NCBI RefSeq assembly: GCF_000331285.1
Contig: NZ_ANFX01000031.1
Span: forward strand, 1-57,424
Source: Porphyrobacter sp. AAP82
Lineage (GTDB): Bacteria > Pseudomonadota > Alphaproteobacteria > Sphingomonadales > Sphingomonadaceae
Reading direction: 5' to 3'
DNA: 57,424 bases
The notes beneath the pieces were generated by a model. That model saw only the letters and a program-made list of their open reading frames with translations, did not search any database and was not told where the DNA came from. A program made the translations under genes and the position numbers. Below, piece by piece: positions 1-7,993 of this stretch (position 1 is its first letter; the number at the start of each line of letters is the position of its first letter).

Positions 1-858
1 CCGCAGGCGCTGCGCCGTCCGGCGCCCGCGCCGCAGGTGACGCCCCGGCAGGCCGCACCCGCCGCTCCGCAAGCCGCACCCGAACCCGCCGCTCCCCCGC
101 CGCCGCGCGCCGTCGCTTTCAGCGGGCCCTTCGCGCGGATCGACCGCGAGCACCTGCGCGCGGGCGGGCTGATCGTGCCCGAGGACCCGGTGACCGGGCT
201 GCTTGAGGAGTTCCGGATCGTCAAGCGCGAGCTGCTCGCCGATGCCCGCACCGGCGGCGCCAGCGGTCACGGCCCGCTCGCCCGGCGCATTCTGGTGTGC
301 TCGCCGCATTCGGGCGAGGGCAAGACCTATTGCGCCACCAACCTCGCCATCGCGCTCGCCGCCGAGCGGGGTCTCGAGGTGCTGCTGGTCGATGCCGATG
401 TGGTCAAGCCGAGCATCACCGACCGGTTCGGGATCGCGGCGGGCGAGGGCCTGATGGATGCGCTCGCCGATCCCTCGATCCCGCCCGAAAGCCTTGTGAT
501 CCGCACCGATATCGAGGGTCTCTTCGTGCTGCCCGCAGGCCATGCCACCGCCGGCGATGCCGAATATCTCGCCAGCAGCCGGACCGCGCAGATGCTCGAC
601 CGGCTGACCGAGGGCGCGCCCGACCGCATCCTGATCTTCGACACGCCGCCCGCGCTTGCCGCCTCGCCTGCTGCCGAACTCGCCAAGCATGTCGGGCAGG
701 CGCTGCTGGTGGTGCGCGCCGACGAGACCAGCCGCGCCGCGCTCGAAGACGCGCAGCAGCTGCTTTCGGCCTGCGGCGACATCAAGCTCCTGCTCAACGC
801 CGCGCGCTACAGCCCCTCGGGCCGGAGCTTCGGTTCCTATGGCGCGAAGGGGAAATGA
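1..858 (+). CDS. XrtA-locus tyrosine autokinase, CpsD/CapB (BY-kinase) type, 5' partial
   Basis: Cytoplasmic P-loop tyrosine kinase that in exosortase-A loci partners a chain-length determinant protein (Wzc/GNVR type) to control exopolysaccharide polymerisation and export. The frame is open from the first base, so the true start probably lies upstream; the only in-window start candidate is a GTG at 37 inside an Ala/Pro-rich linker. Visible motifs are a Walker A with GEGKT (about bases 313-327), a Walker A' (LLVDADVV) about 30 residues later and a Walker B-like strand (ILIFDTPPA). The C-terminal tail has only two Tyr (ARY and GSYG) instead of the dense Tyr cluster of E. coli Wzc. Its TGA overlaps the ATG of the next gene. 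Family is secure; the N-terminus is missing. Confidence 0.88.
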   Translation, partial: PQALRRPAPAPQVTPRQAAPAAPQAAPEPAAPPPPRAVAFSGPFARIDREHLRAGGLIVPEDPVTGLLEEFRIVKRELLADARTGGASGHGPLARRILVCSPHSGEGKTYCATNLAIALAAERGLEVLLVDADVVKPSITDRFGIAAGEGLMDALADPSIPPESLVIRTDIEGLFVLPAGHATAGDAEYLASSRTAQMLDRLTEGAPDRILIFDTPPALAASPAAELAKHVGQALLVVRADETSRAALEDAQQLLSACGDIKLLLNAARYSPSGRSFGSYGAKGK

Positions 859-2507
859 CCATGCGTGCCCGCACCCTCACCCGATTTCTGCTGACCGCCG
901 GCTTGGCCGCCGCCGCGGCCGCGCCCGCCTTCGCCCAGGACCAGTCCCAGGGGCAGGGCGAGGGGCTGGGGCAGAGCCAGCGCAGCCAGCGCGTCGTCCA
1001 GCCCTATATCGAGGTCGCCCAGGTCGTCTCGGCGGAACTGAGCCCGGGCGATGACGTGCTGACCTTCACCCAGATCGCCGCCGGGGTCGACATCAACCTC
1101 CAGGGCCGCAACAGCGGCGCGGCGGTCTCGCTGCGCTATGAACGCAACATCGCCTATGGCGAGGATACGGTCGATACCGACACGGTGAGCGGCATTGCGC
1201 GCGGCACACTGGCGATCATCCCCGGCAGGCTCAGCCTCGAAGCCGGCGCGCTTGCCTCGCGCAGCCGCGCCGATGGCGGCGGCGCGGTCACCGCCAATCC
1301 GCTGGTGCGCGAGGATGCCGAAAGCCGCGTCTACAGCGCCTATGCCGGACCGAGCCTGCGCACCCGGGTCGGCGATGTCGGGGTCGAGGGCGTGGCGCGG
1401 GTCGGGTACAACCGCTTCGAGGTCGACAATGCGCTGGTGAGCCAGCAGGGCAACACCATCGATACCTTCGATGACAGCGTCACCTACATGGGCCAGCTGC
1501 GCGCCGCGACACGTCCGGGCGAGCCGCTGCCGGTCGGTCTTGCGGTCACGGCCGGGGGCTTCCAGGAAGATATCGGCAATCTCGACCAGCGGGTGCGCGA
1601 CCTTTACGTGCGCGGCGATGTGACGATCCCGCTCACCACCAGCCTCGCGCTGGTCGCGGGCGCGGGTTACGAAGATGTCGCGATCTCCAGCCGCGATGCG
1701 GTGCGCGATGCCAACGGCGTCGCTCAGCGCGATGCCAACGGCCGCTTCATCACCGATCCTGCCGCCCCGCGCCGCATTGCCTTTGCGGTCGATGGCCTGC
1801 TCTGGGATGTCGGCGTGCTGTGGCGCCCGTCCTCGCGCACGTCCTTGCAGGCTGCCGTGGGCCGGCGTTACGATTCGACCACCTATTACGGCACCTTCAC
1901 CTACGCCCCGAGCCAGCGCAGCATCTTCGCGCTGGCCGCCTATGACGGGGTGAGCGGCTTTGGCGGAGTGATCAACAACGGCCTTGCCCGGCTCGACAGC
2001 GACTTCGAGGCGATCCGCAATCCGGTCACCGGCGATTTCGGCGGCCTTGTCAGCGGCACGCAGGGCCAGGCGATCGTGGGTTCATTGGGCTCGGTCCGTT
2101 CGGCCGCGTTCCGCGGGCGCGGGGTCAATGCCTCCTACCAGCGCACCGTCGGTCGCACCACGGCGGCGCTGGGCGCGGGCTATGATCGGCGCACCTTCAT
2201 CGCCGCGGCCGGCACCGCGCTCGCGCCCGTCAACGGCCTTGTCGACCAGAGCTACTACGTCGTCGGCGGGCTGACCCGCACGCTCGGCGATGATGCCAGC
2301 ATCGCCACCAATGCCTATGTCAACTGGTTCGACGGCGCGGGCAACAATGACGCCACCGGCGCCGGGGTTTCGGCCGCCTACAACCAGTCGATCACCCGCC
2401 GCCTGACCGGCCGCGCGGCGATCTCGGTCGATTATGTCGACAGCGAATTCACCGCGGCGGATTTCGCCTTCGCCACCGCGCTGGTCGGCCTGCGTTACAA
2501 TTTCTGA
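855..2507 (+). CDS. XrtA-system-associated outer-membrane beta-barrel protein
   Basis: A 550-residue exported protein. The N-terminus is a classic signal peptide (basic MTMRARTLTR, Ala/Leu core, cleavage near AFA-QD at about residue 30). The rest is rich in alternating polar/hydrophobic stretches and ends LRYNF, the C-terminal Phe typical of barrels assembled by BamA. This matches the outer-membrane protein that sits between the tyrosine kinase and the ExeA-like ATPase in XrtA exopolysaccharide loci, and it is probably involved in polymer export or anchoring (inference from position). The ATG at 855 overlaps the upstream TGA; an in-frame ATG at 861 is an alternative. The exact role is not established. 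Confidence 0.82.
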   Translation: MTMRARTLTRFLLTAGLAAAAAAPAFAQDQSQGQGEGLGQSQRSQRVVQPYIEVAQVVSAELSPGDDVLTFTQIAAGVDINLQGRNSGAAVSLRYERNIAYGEDTVDTDTVSGIARGTLAIIPGRLSLEAGALASRSRADGGGAVTANPLVREDAESRVYSAYAGPSLRTRVGDVGVEGVARVGYNRFEVDNALVSQQGNTIDTFDDSVTYMGQLRAATRPGEPLPVGLAVTAGGFQEDIGNLDQRVRDLYVRGDVTIPLTTSLALVAGAGYEDVAISSRDAVRDANGVAQRDANGRFITDPAAPRRIAFAVDGLLWDVGVLWRPSSRTSLQAAVGRRYDSTTYYGTFTYAPSQRSIFALAAYDGVSGFGGVINNGLARLDSDFEAIRNPVTGDFGGLVSGTQGQAIVGSLGSVRSAAFRGRGVNASYQRTVGRTTAALGAGYDRRTFIAAAGTALAPVNGLVDQSYYVVGGLTRTLGDDASIATNAYVNWFDGAGNNDATGAGVSAAYNQSITRRLTGRAAISVDYVDSEFTAADFAFATALVGLRYNF

Positions 2508-2524
2508 GGGGAGTGCCCGCGCCA

Positions 2525-3721
2525 ATGTACGAAAATTTTTACGGCTTCAGCGGACGCCCCTTCCAGCTGACTCCCGACCCGCAGTTCTACTTCGAAAGCG
2601 TCAGCCATAAGAAGGCGATGAGCTACCTCGGCTATGGCCTCAGCCAGGGCGAGGGCTTCATCGTCATCACCGGCGAGGTCGGTGCGGGCAAATCGACGCT
2701 GGTCGCGCACCTGATGGAGCGGATCGACCCGGCTGCACTCACCGTCGCGCAGGTCGTCACCAGCGCGCTCGACGGGGCGGAGATCGTCCATGTCATCGCG
2801 CAAGGCTTCGGCCTGCCGGTCGAAGGGCATGACAAGGCGACTGCGCTGGGCGCGATCGAGCGCTTCCTCCAGGACGAAGCGCGCGCCGGCCGGCGCTGCC
2901 TGCTGGTGGTCGACGAGTGCCAGAACCTTGAACTGACCGCGTTGGAAGAGCTGCGCATGCTCTCGAACTTCCAATTGGGCTCGCACCCGCTGCTGCAATC
3001 GCTGCTGCTCGGCCAGCCCGAATTCCGCGCGACGCTTGCCCAGCATCCCGGGCTCGAACAGCTGCGCCAGCGGATCATCGCCTCGCACCACCTCGAAGCG
3101 CTCGATGCGGGCGAGGTCGAGCATTACGTGCGCCACCGCCTCGGCCGTGTCGGGTGGCAGGGCCGTCCGGGCTTCGAGGCCGGGCTGCTCGATGCGCTCT
3201 ATCGCCATACCGGGGGCATCCCGCGCCGCGTCAACCAGGTGATGAACCGCCTGCTGCTGCTGGGCGCGATCGAGGAGCGCGAGACGCTCAGCCATTCGAT
3301 GCTGGGCGATGTGATCGCCGAGATGGCGGCCGACCAGAATCGCGGTGCGCGTTCGGCAGGCGATCTGCGCAGCGCGCCTGTGCCAGAGTCCGCCCCGGCA
3401 GCGCCCGCCCCGGTCCCGCCTGCGCCCGGCAGCCTGCCGGCGACCGAGGTTGCCGCCCTGCTTGCCGAGCGCGACGCGCGCACCGCCGAGCTTGAGGCGG
3501 CGATCAGCGAGTTGCAGGCCGCCGGGATGGCGCATCCCGCAGCCCGCTCGCCCGAGGGCCTCGCACTCGCGCCCGAAGAGACCCGCGCTGCCGAAGCCCG
3601 GCTCGCCGCCGCGCTCGAACGCATCGAAGCGCGGCTCGAGGAGCAGGAGCAATCCTTCCGCCACGTCCTCACCGTGCTGATCGAATGGCTTGAGGAAGAC
3701 CCGTCGCGCAGGGCCGCCTAG
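2525..3721 (+). CDS. XrtA-system-associated ATPase, ExeA/GspA-like AAA protein
   Basis: A 398-residue AAA ATPase. It opens MYENFYGFSGRPFQLTPDP, the hallmark N-terminus of ExeA/GspA-type ATPases, then a Walker A (GEVGAGKST, residues 50-58) and a Walker B (CLLVVDECQNL, about 125-135). After residue about 270 it changes into an Ala/Pro linker and a Glu/Ala/Arg-rich predicted coiled coil. No transmembrane segment is evident. In XrtA loci this protein accompanies polysaccharide biosynthesis; a motor role in secretion is inferred from the family. ATG 2525 is preferred to the GTG at 2513 because GAGGGGA at 2507-2513 then lies at a workable ribosome-binding distance and the protein starts exactly at the conserved motif. 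Confidence 0.86.
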   Translation: MYENFYGFSGRPFQLTPDPQFYFESVSHKKAMSYLGYGLSQGEGFIVITGEVGAGKSTLVAHLMERIDPAALTVAQVVTSALDGAEIVHVIAQGFGLPVEGHDKATALGAIERFLQDEARAGRRCLLVVDECQNLELTALEELRMLSNFQLGSHPLLQSLLLGQPEFRATLAQHPGLEQLRQRIIASHHLEALDAGEVEHYVRHRLGRVGWQGRPGFEAGLLDALYRHTGGIPRRVNQVMNRLLLLGAIEERETLSHSMLGDVIAEMAADQNRGARSAGDLRSAPVPESAPAAPAPVPPAPGSLPATEVAALLAERDARTAELEAAISELQAAGMAHPAARSPEGLALAPEETRAAEARLAAALERIEARLEEQEQSFRHVLTVLIEWLEEDPSRRAA

Positions 3722-3725
3722 GGCC

Positions 3726-4697
3726 ATGAACGCTCCGTTCCCTGCCCCGGGCGCTGCCGCGTCCTTCGCCCCGCCACCCGGCGCGCCGATCGCCAACGGC
3801 CTGTCGGTCGATGTCGAGGACTGGTTCCAGGTCGGCGCCTTCGAAAACGTGATCGCGCGCGGCGAGTGGGATTCCATCAAGACCCGCGTGGAAGACAACG
3901 TCTACCGCGTCATCGACCTTTTCGCCGAGGCCGATGTCAGCGCGACCTTCTTCACCCTGGGCTGGGTGGCGCGGCGCCATCCCAACATGATCCGCCGGAT
4001 CGTCGATGCCGGCCACGAAATCGCCAGCCACGGCTACGACCACGCGCGCGTCTTCACCTTCTCGCGCCGCGAATTTGCCGAGGACATCGCCAAGGCGCGC
4101 AAGATCATCGAGGATTGCGCAGGCGTTGCCGTGACCGGCTACCGCGCACCGAGCTTCTCGATCGACCACCGCACGCCCTGGGCTTTCGCCGAGCTCGCCG
4201 AGCAGGGCTATGCCTATTCCTCGAGCGTCGCGCCGGTGGTCCACGATCATTATGGCTGGCCCGAAGCCCCGCGCTTCGCGTTCCGCCCGTTGCCGTGGTC
4301 GGCGATGATCGAACTGCCGGTGACCACCGCCATGCTCGGCGGACGGCGCGTGGCGGCTGGCGGCGGGGGCTTTTTCCGCGTCCTGCCCTACGCCTTCTCG
4401 CGCTGGGCAATCCGCCAGGTCAATCGCCGCGAGGCGCGCCCCGCCGTGTTCTATTTCCACCCGTGGGAGGTCGATCCCGATCAGCCGCGGGTCGGCCATG
4501 CGCCGCTGCGGTCACGGTTCCGGCACTACACCGGGCTGGCGCAGATGGCCACCAAGCTGCGCGAACTGGTCGAGGAATTCCGCTGGGGCCGGATGGACAT
4601 GATCGCCCACCGCGAGGCGGCGCGCGCGGTCGATCTCGACCTGTTGCCGCCGGTGCTCGAACTCGGGCTCGATACCGTGGTGGAGGCGGCCGAGTGA
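3726..4697 (+). CDS. XrtA-system polysaccharide deacetylase (NodB fold, DUF3473)
   Basis: A 323-residue carbohydrate esterase 4 family protein expected to remove N-acetyl groups from the nascent exopolysaccharide. NodB motifs are visible in order: VDVEDW (residues 28-33, catalytic/metal Asp), HEIASHGYDH (97-106, metal-binding His pair), GYRAPSFS, and a late FYFHPWEVDP motif typical of the exosortase-linked subfamily with a C-terminal DUF3473. No signal peptide is seen, so it is probably cytoplasmic or works through the locus's export machinery. The start ATG 3726 is 5 bases after the ATPase stop. The stop overlaps the GTG of the next gene. Confidence 0.9.
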   Translation: MNAPFPAPGAAASFAPPPGAPIANGLSVDVEDWFQVGAFENVIARGEWDSIKTRVEDNVYRVIDLFAEADVSATFFTLGWVARRHPNMIRRIVDAGHEIASHGYDHARVFTFSRREFAEDIAKARKIIEDCAGVAVTGYRAPSFSIDHRTPWAFAELAEQGYAYSSSVAPVVHDHYGWPEAPRFAFRPLPWSAMIELPVTTAMLGGRRVAAGGGGFFRVLPYAFSRWAIRQVNRREARPAVFYFHPWEVDPDQPRVGHAPLRSRFRHYTGLAQMATKLRELVEEFRWGRMDMIAHREAARAVDLDLLPPVLELGLDTVVEAAE

Positions 4698-5755
4698 ACG
4701 CCCCCGTAAAGGCCGCCATCAGCGTCAGCACGCTCGATTTGCGCGATGCGGCCGAACTGCGCCGGATCGAGGGGTTCGTGGCCGCGCAAGGCGGCAGCCT
4801 GTTCCACCGCCCGGCATGGCTGCGCGGGGTGGAAGCGGGGACCGGCCAGCGCGCGGCGGGGCTCGTCGCCCAGCGGCTCGGGACGGTCACGGGCTGGCTG
4901 CCGCTCACCGAAGTGCGCTCGGCGCTGTTCGGCAGGGCGCTGGTATCGAGCGGCTTCGGGGTTGGCGGCGGCATTCTTGCATGCAGCGACGATGCGGCGC
5001 TGGCGCTCGCCGAGGGCGCGCAGGCGCACGCGCAGCGCGGCGGCTTCTCCGGGGTCGAACTGCGCGGCGGCGCGGCGCCCGCTGGTTGGGCAAGCTGGTC
5101 CGACAAGCATTGCGGCTTCGAACGGGCGCTCGCCGCCGATGACGAGGCCGAACTCCTCGCCATCCCGAGAAAGGCGCGCGCGGAGGTCAGAAAGGGGCTC
5201 GGCTTCGGGCACCGCATCACCGCGGGGCGCACCCCGCGCGATCTGGCTGTGCACTATGCCTGCTACAGCGCCAGCGTGCGCAATCTCGGCACGCCGGTAT
5301 TTCCGCGCGCGCTGTTTGCCGTGATGCTCGATGCCTTTCCGGCAAGCAGCGACATCCTCACCGTATGGGCCGGCGAGACCCCGCTGGCGAGCGTGCTCAG
5401 CTTCTACCACGATGGCGCGGTGCTGCCCTTCTGGGGGGGCGGCGTGTTCGCGGCCCGCGCGGCGCGCGCCAACGAGGTGATGTATTACGAACTGATGCTC
5501 CATGCCCGCCGCCAGGGATGCACGCGCTTCGATTTCGGCCGTTCCAAGACCGGCAGCGGGCCCTTCAGCTTCAAGAAGAACTGGGGCTTCGAACCGCAGC
5601 CGCTCGCCTATGCGGCATGGACCGTGCCCGGCGCGCCGCCGCGCAACATCGATCCCACCGACGCGAGCTACAGCCGCAAGATCGAATTGTGGAAGAAGCT
5701 CCCGCTGCCGCTTGCCAACACGCTGGGGCCGTGGATCGCGCGCGGGCTGGCCTAG
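4694..5755 (+). CDS. FemAB-family XrtA/PEP-CTERM system-associated protein
   Basis: A 353-residue protein of the GNAT-related FemAB/BioF2-like (Acetyltransf_6) fold. The second half carries the characteristic region around FDFGRSKTGSGPFSFKKNW, where the Lys/Asn-Trp pair ends the acyl-binding domain. FemAB enzymes transfer aminoacyl groups; in exosortase loci the substrate is unknown and may be a sugar amine exposed by the neighbouring deacetylase (inference). It starts with GTG at 4694, overlapping the deacetylase TGA (GTGA), which implies translational coupling. Confidence 0.87.
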   Translation: MNAPVKAAISVSTLDLRDAAELRRIEGFVAAQGGSLFHRPAWLRGVEAGTGQRAAGLVAQRLGTVTGWLPLTEVRSALFGRALVSSGFGVGGGILACSDDAALALAEGAQAHAQRGGFSGVELRGGAAPAGWASWSDKHCGFERALAADDEAELLAIPRKARAEVRKGLGFGHRITAGRTPRDLAVHYACYSASVRNLGTPVFPRALFAVMLDAFPASSDILTVWAGETPLASVLSFYHDGAVLPFWGGGVFAARAARANEVMYYELMLHARRQGCTRFDFGRSKTGSGPFSFKKNWGFEPQPLAYAAWTVPGAPPRNIDPTDASYSRKIELWKKLPLPLANTLGPWIARGLA

Positions 5756-5766
5756 AGGCTCGGCTG

Positions 5767-6987
5767 ATGCCCGGTATCCTGTTCCTTGCCCACCGCGTGC
5801 CGTTCCCGCCCGATCGCGGTGACCGGATCCGCTCGTGCCACCTGCTCAAAGCGCTGGCAAAGCTTGGTCCGGTGCATGTCGGGTGCTTTGCTTCCGAGGA
5901 CGGGGCGGGCGAGGAGGCACTCGCGGCGCTGGCGGCCTCCTGCTGCGTGGCGCCGCGCACCAAGCCACTGCCGCTGGCCGGGGTCGAGGCGGTGCTGTGC
6001 GGCAGGCCCGTCAGCCTTACCGCCTTCCATTCGGCACGGCTCGCGCGGTGGGTGCGCGAGACCATCGCGCGCGAGCGGATCGGGGCGATCGTCGTCTTCT
6101 CGGGCCAGATGGGGCAATATGTCCCCGATGACTTTGCAGGGCCCGTGGTGATCGACCTGTGCGATGTCGACAGCGCCAAGTTCGAGGCCTACGCCGAGGC
6201 GGGCGAGCGGGTGTGGATCAACGCTCGCGAGGCGCGGCTGCTTGCGGCCGAGGAAGAGCGTCTGGGCGTGCGCGCCGATGCGACGATCCTGATCTCCGGG
6301 GCCGAAGCCGCGCTCTACCGCAGCCGGCTCGCAGCGCCCGATCTCGTCAACGTGCAGGTGATCGGCAACGGCATCGACGCGGCCTTCTTCGATCCGGCCG
6401 CAACCGCGCCGCATCCCGCGCTTGCCGGGACGGGGGGCGCGCATTTCGTCTTCACGGGACAGATGGATTACCGCCCCAACGAGCAGGCTGCGCTGTGGGT
6501 GATCGAGGCGCTGCTGCCGCACCTGCGCGCGCGGCTGCCCGGGGCGTGCTTCCACATCGTCGGCCGCAATCCGACCCGCGCGCTGCTGGCACAGGACGGC
6601 GCGCCGGGGGTGCGGGTGTGGTGCGCGGTGCCTGACGTGCGCCCCTTCATTGCCGCCGCCGACGCCGTGCTCGCCCCGCTGCTGATCGCGCGCGGAGTGC
6701 AGAACAAGGTGCTCGAGGCGATGGCGATGGCCCGCCCCGTGGTGCTCACCCCCGAAGCGGCGACCGGCATTGCCGCAAAGGACGGCGCGCACTGGCTGGT
6801 CTGCCCGCCCGATCCCGCCGCCATGGCGGACCGCATCGCCGCGCTGCTCGCCGAGCCCGAAGCCGCCCGCCGCATCGGCACGGCAGCGCGCGCCTTCGTG
6901 CTTGCCGAGCACGGGTGGGAGGCGATGATGGCCCCGCTCGCGCGGATGGTCGGCTCCGGCAGCGAGGGCCGCCGCCATGCCGCCTGA
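5767..6987 (+). CDS. XrtA-system glycosyltransferase (TIGR03087/Stp1 type)
   Basis: A 406-residue GT-B glycosyltransferase of the family that always sits beside exosortase A. It begins MPGILFLAHRVPFPPDRGDR, the conserved N-terminal signature of this group. The C-terminal Rossmann domain shows GNGIDAAFF, FTGQMDYRPN and the late Glu-containing segment VLEAMAMARPVV of nucleotide-sugar binding. Cytoplasmic; it likely adds one sugar during assembly of the repeat unit. ATG 5767 lies 11 bases after the FemAB stop. Its last 11 bases overlap the start of xrtA. Confidence 0.9.
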   Translation: MPGILFLAHRVPFPPDRGDRIRSCHLLKALAKLGPVHVGCFASEDGAGEEALAALAASCCVAPRTKPLPLAGVEAVLCGRPVSLTAFHSARLARWVRETIARERIGAIVVFSGQMGQYVPDDFAGPVVIDLCDVDSAKFEAYAEAGERVWINAREARLLAAEEERLGVRADATILISGAEAALYRSRLAAPDLVNVQVIGNGIDAAFFDPAATAPHPALAGTGGAHFVFTGQMDYRPNEQAALWVIEALLPHLRARLPGACFHIVGRNPTRALLAQDGAPGVRVWCAVPDVRPFIAAADAVLAPLLIARGVQNKVLEAMAMARPVVLTPEAATGIAAKDGAHWLVCPPDPAAMADRIAALLAEPEAARRIGTAARAFVLAEHGWEAMMAPLARMVGSGSEGRRHAA

Positions 6988-7981
6988 GAGCGCCGCGCTC
7001 CCGCTCCCGCGCGCCGCAGCCCGTCTGCCCGCCGCGTGGCACCGGCCGCTTGCCGGTCTTGCCGCGGCGGCGCTGGCGCTGATGCTGACGACCGGGCAGG
7101 CGTGGGCCGCGATGGCGCACCAGTGGTGGAACATCGACACCTACAGCCACCTCATGCTGGTGCCTTTCATCATCGCCTGGCTGGTGGCGCTGAAGGAGGA
7201 GGTGCTGGCGAGCCTCGCGCCGCAGCCCTTCCTGCCCGCCCTTGCCGGGGTTGCCGCCGGGCTTGCCCTGTGGCGCGCGGGCGAGGGGCTGGGGATCAAC
7301 CTTGTCGCACAGGCAGGCGCGGTCGGCGCGCTCCAGGCCGCGGCGATCACGATGCTCGGCCTGCGCGTGGCCATCGTGCTCGCGCTCCCGATCGCCTTTG
7401 CCGCCTTCATGGTGCCGTTCGGCGACGAGATCATTCCGCCGCTGCAAGCCATCACCGCCGAGATCGCCATCGCGCTCACCCATGCGAGCGGCATCGCGGC
7501 GCGGATCGAGGGGATCCATATCCACACCCCCGCAGGCCTGTTCGTCGTTGCCGAGGCGTGTTCCGGCGTGAAGTTCCTTGCCGCGATGGTGACGCTCGGC
7601 GTGCTCGTCTGCGCCACGCGGCTGCGGCGCTGGACCAGCCGCGCTGCCTTCATGGCCGCCTGCGTGATCGTTCCGATCCTTGCCAACGGCGTGCGGGCGT
7701 GGGCGACGATCTATGTCGCGCAATATGTCGGCGCCGAGAAGGCGACGGGCTTCGACCACATCGTCTATGGCTGGGTGTTCTTCGCCATCGTCCTCGCGGT
7801 GCTGCTGGGCGCGGCGTGGCGCTTCGTGGAACGCGAGGCGGAGGATTATGGCTGGCCGCTCGCCGCCATCGACAGCTCGCGCTGGGTACGCCGGTTCGAG
7901 GCGCACGCTTTTGCGCCGGGCAGCGCCGCTGCCGCGATCATCGCCCTCGGCGTGATTGCCGCGCTCTCGCTGCTGCTCTAG
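6977..7981 (+). CDS. xrtA: Exosortase A, without a C-terminal EpsI domain
   Basis: A 334-residue polytopic membrane transpeptidase that cleaves PEP-CTERM sorting signals. The three catalytic residues are visible: Cys195 in AEACSGVK, Arg240 in NGVRAW and His261 in GFDHIVYGW. Seven or eight hydrophobic helices span residues 25-285. After residue 290 there is a short loop and one more hydrophobic helix (317-334), and then the protein stops. In many related alphaproteobacteria the exosortase continues after such a helix into an EpsI (DUF3485) domain; that domain is absent here and does not follow as a separate gene within the window. The ATG lies inside the upstream glycosyltransferase end (11-base overlap). 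Confidence 0.93.
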   Translation: MPPESAALPLPRAAARLPAAWHRPLAGLAAAALALMLTTGQAWAAMAHQWWNIDTYSHLMLVPFIIAWLVALKEEVLASLAPQPFLPALAGVAAGLALWRAGEGLGINLVAQAGAVGALQAAAITMLGLRVAIVLALPIAFAAFMVPFGDEIIPPLQAITAEIAIALTHASGIAARIEGIHIHTPAGLFVVAEACSGVKFLAAMVTLGVLVCATRLRRWTSRAAFMAACVIVPILANGVRAWATIYVAQYVGAEKATGFDHIVYGWVFFAIVLAVLLGAAWRFVEREAEDYGWPLAAIDSSRWVRRFEAHAFAPGSAAAAIIALGVIAALSLLL

Positions 7982-7993
7982 GCCTGCCGGACG

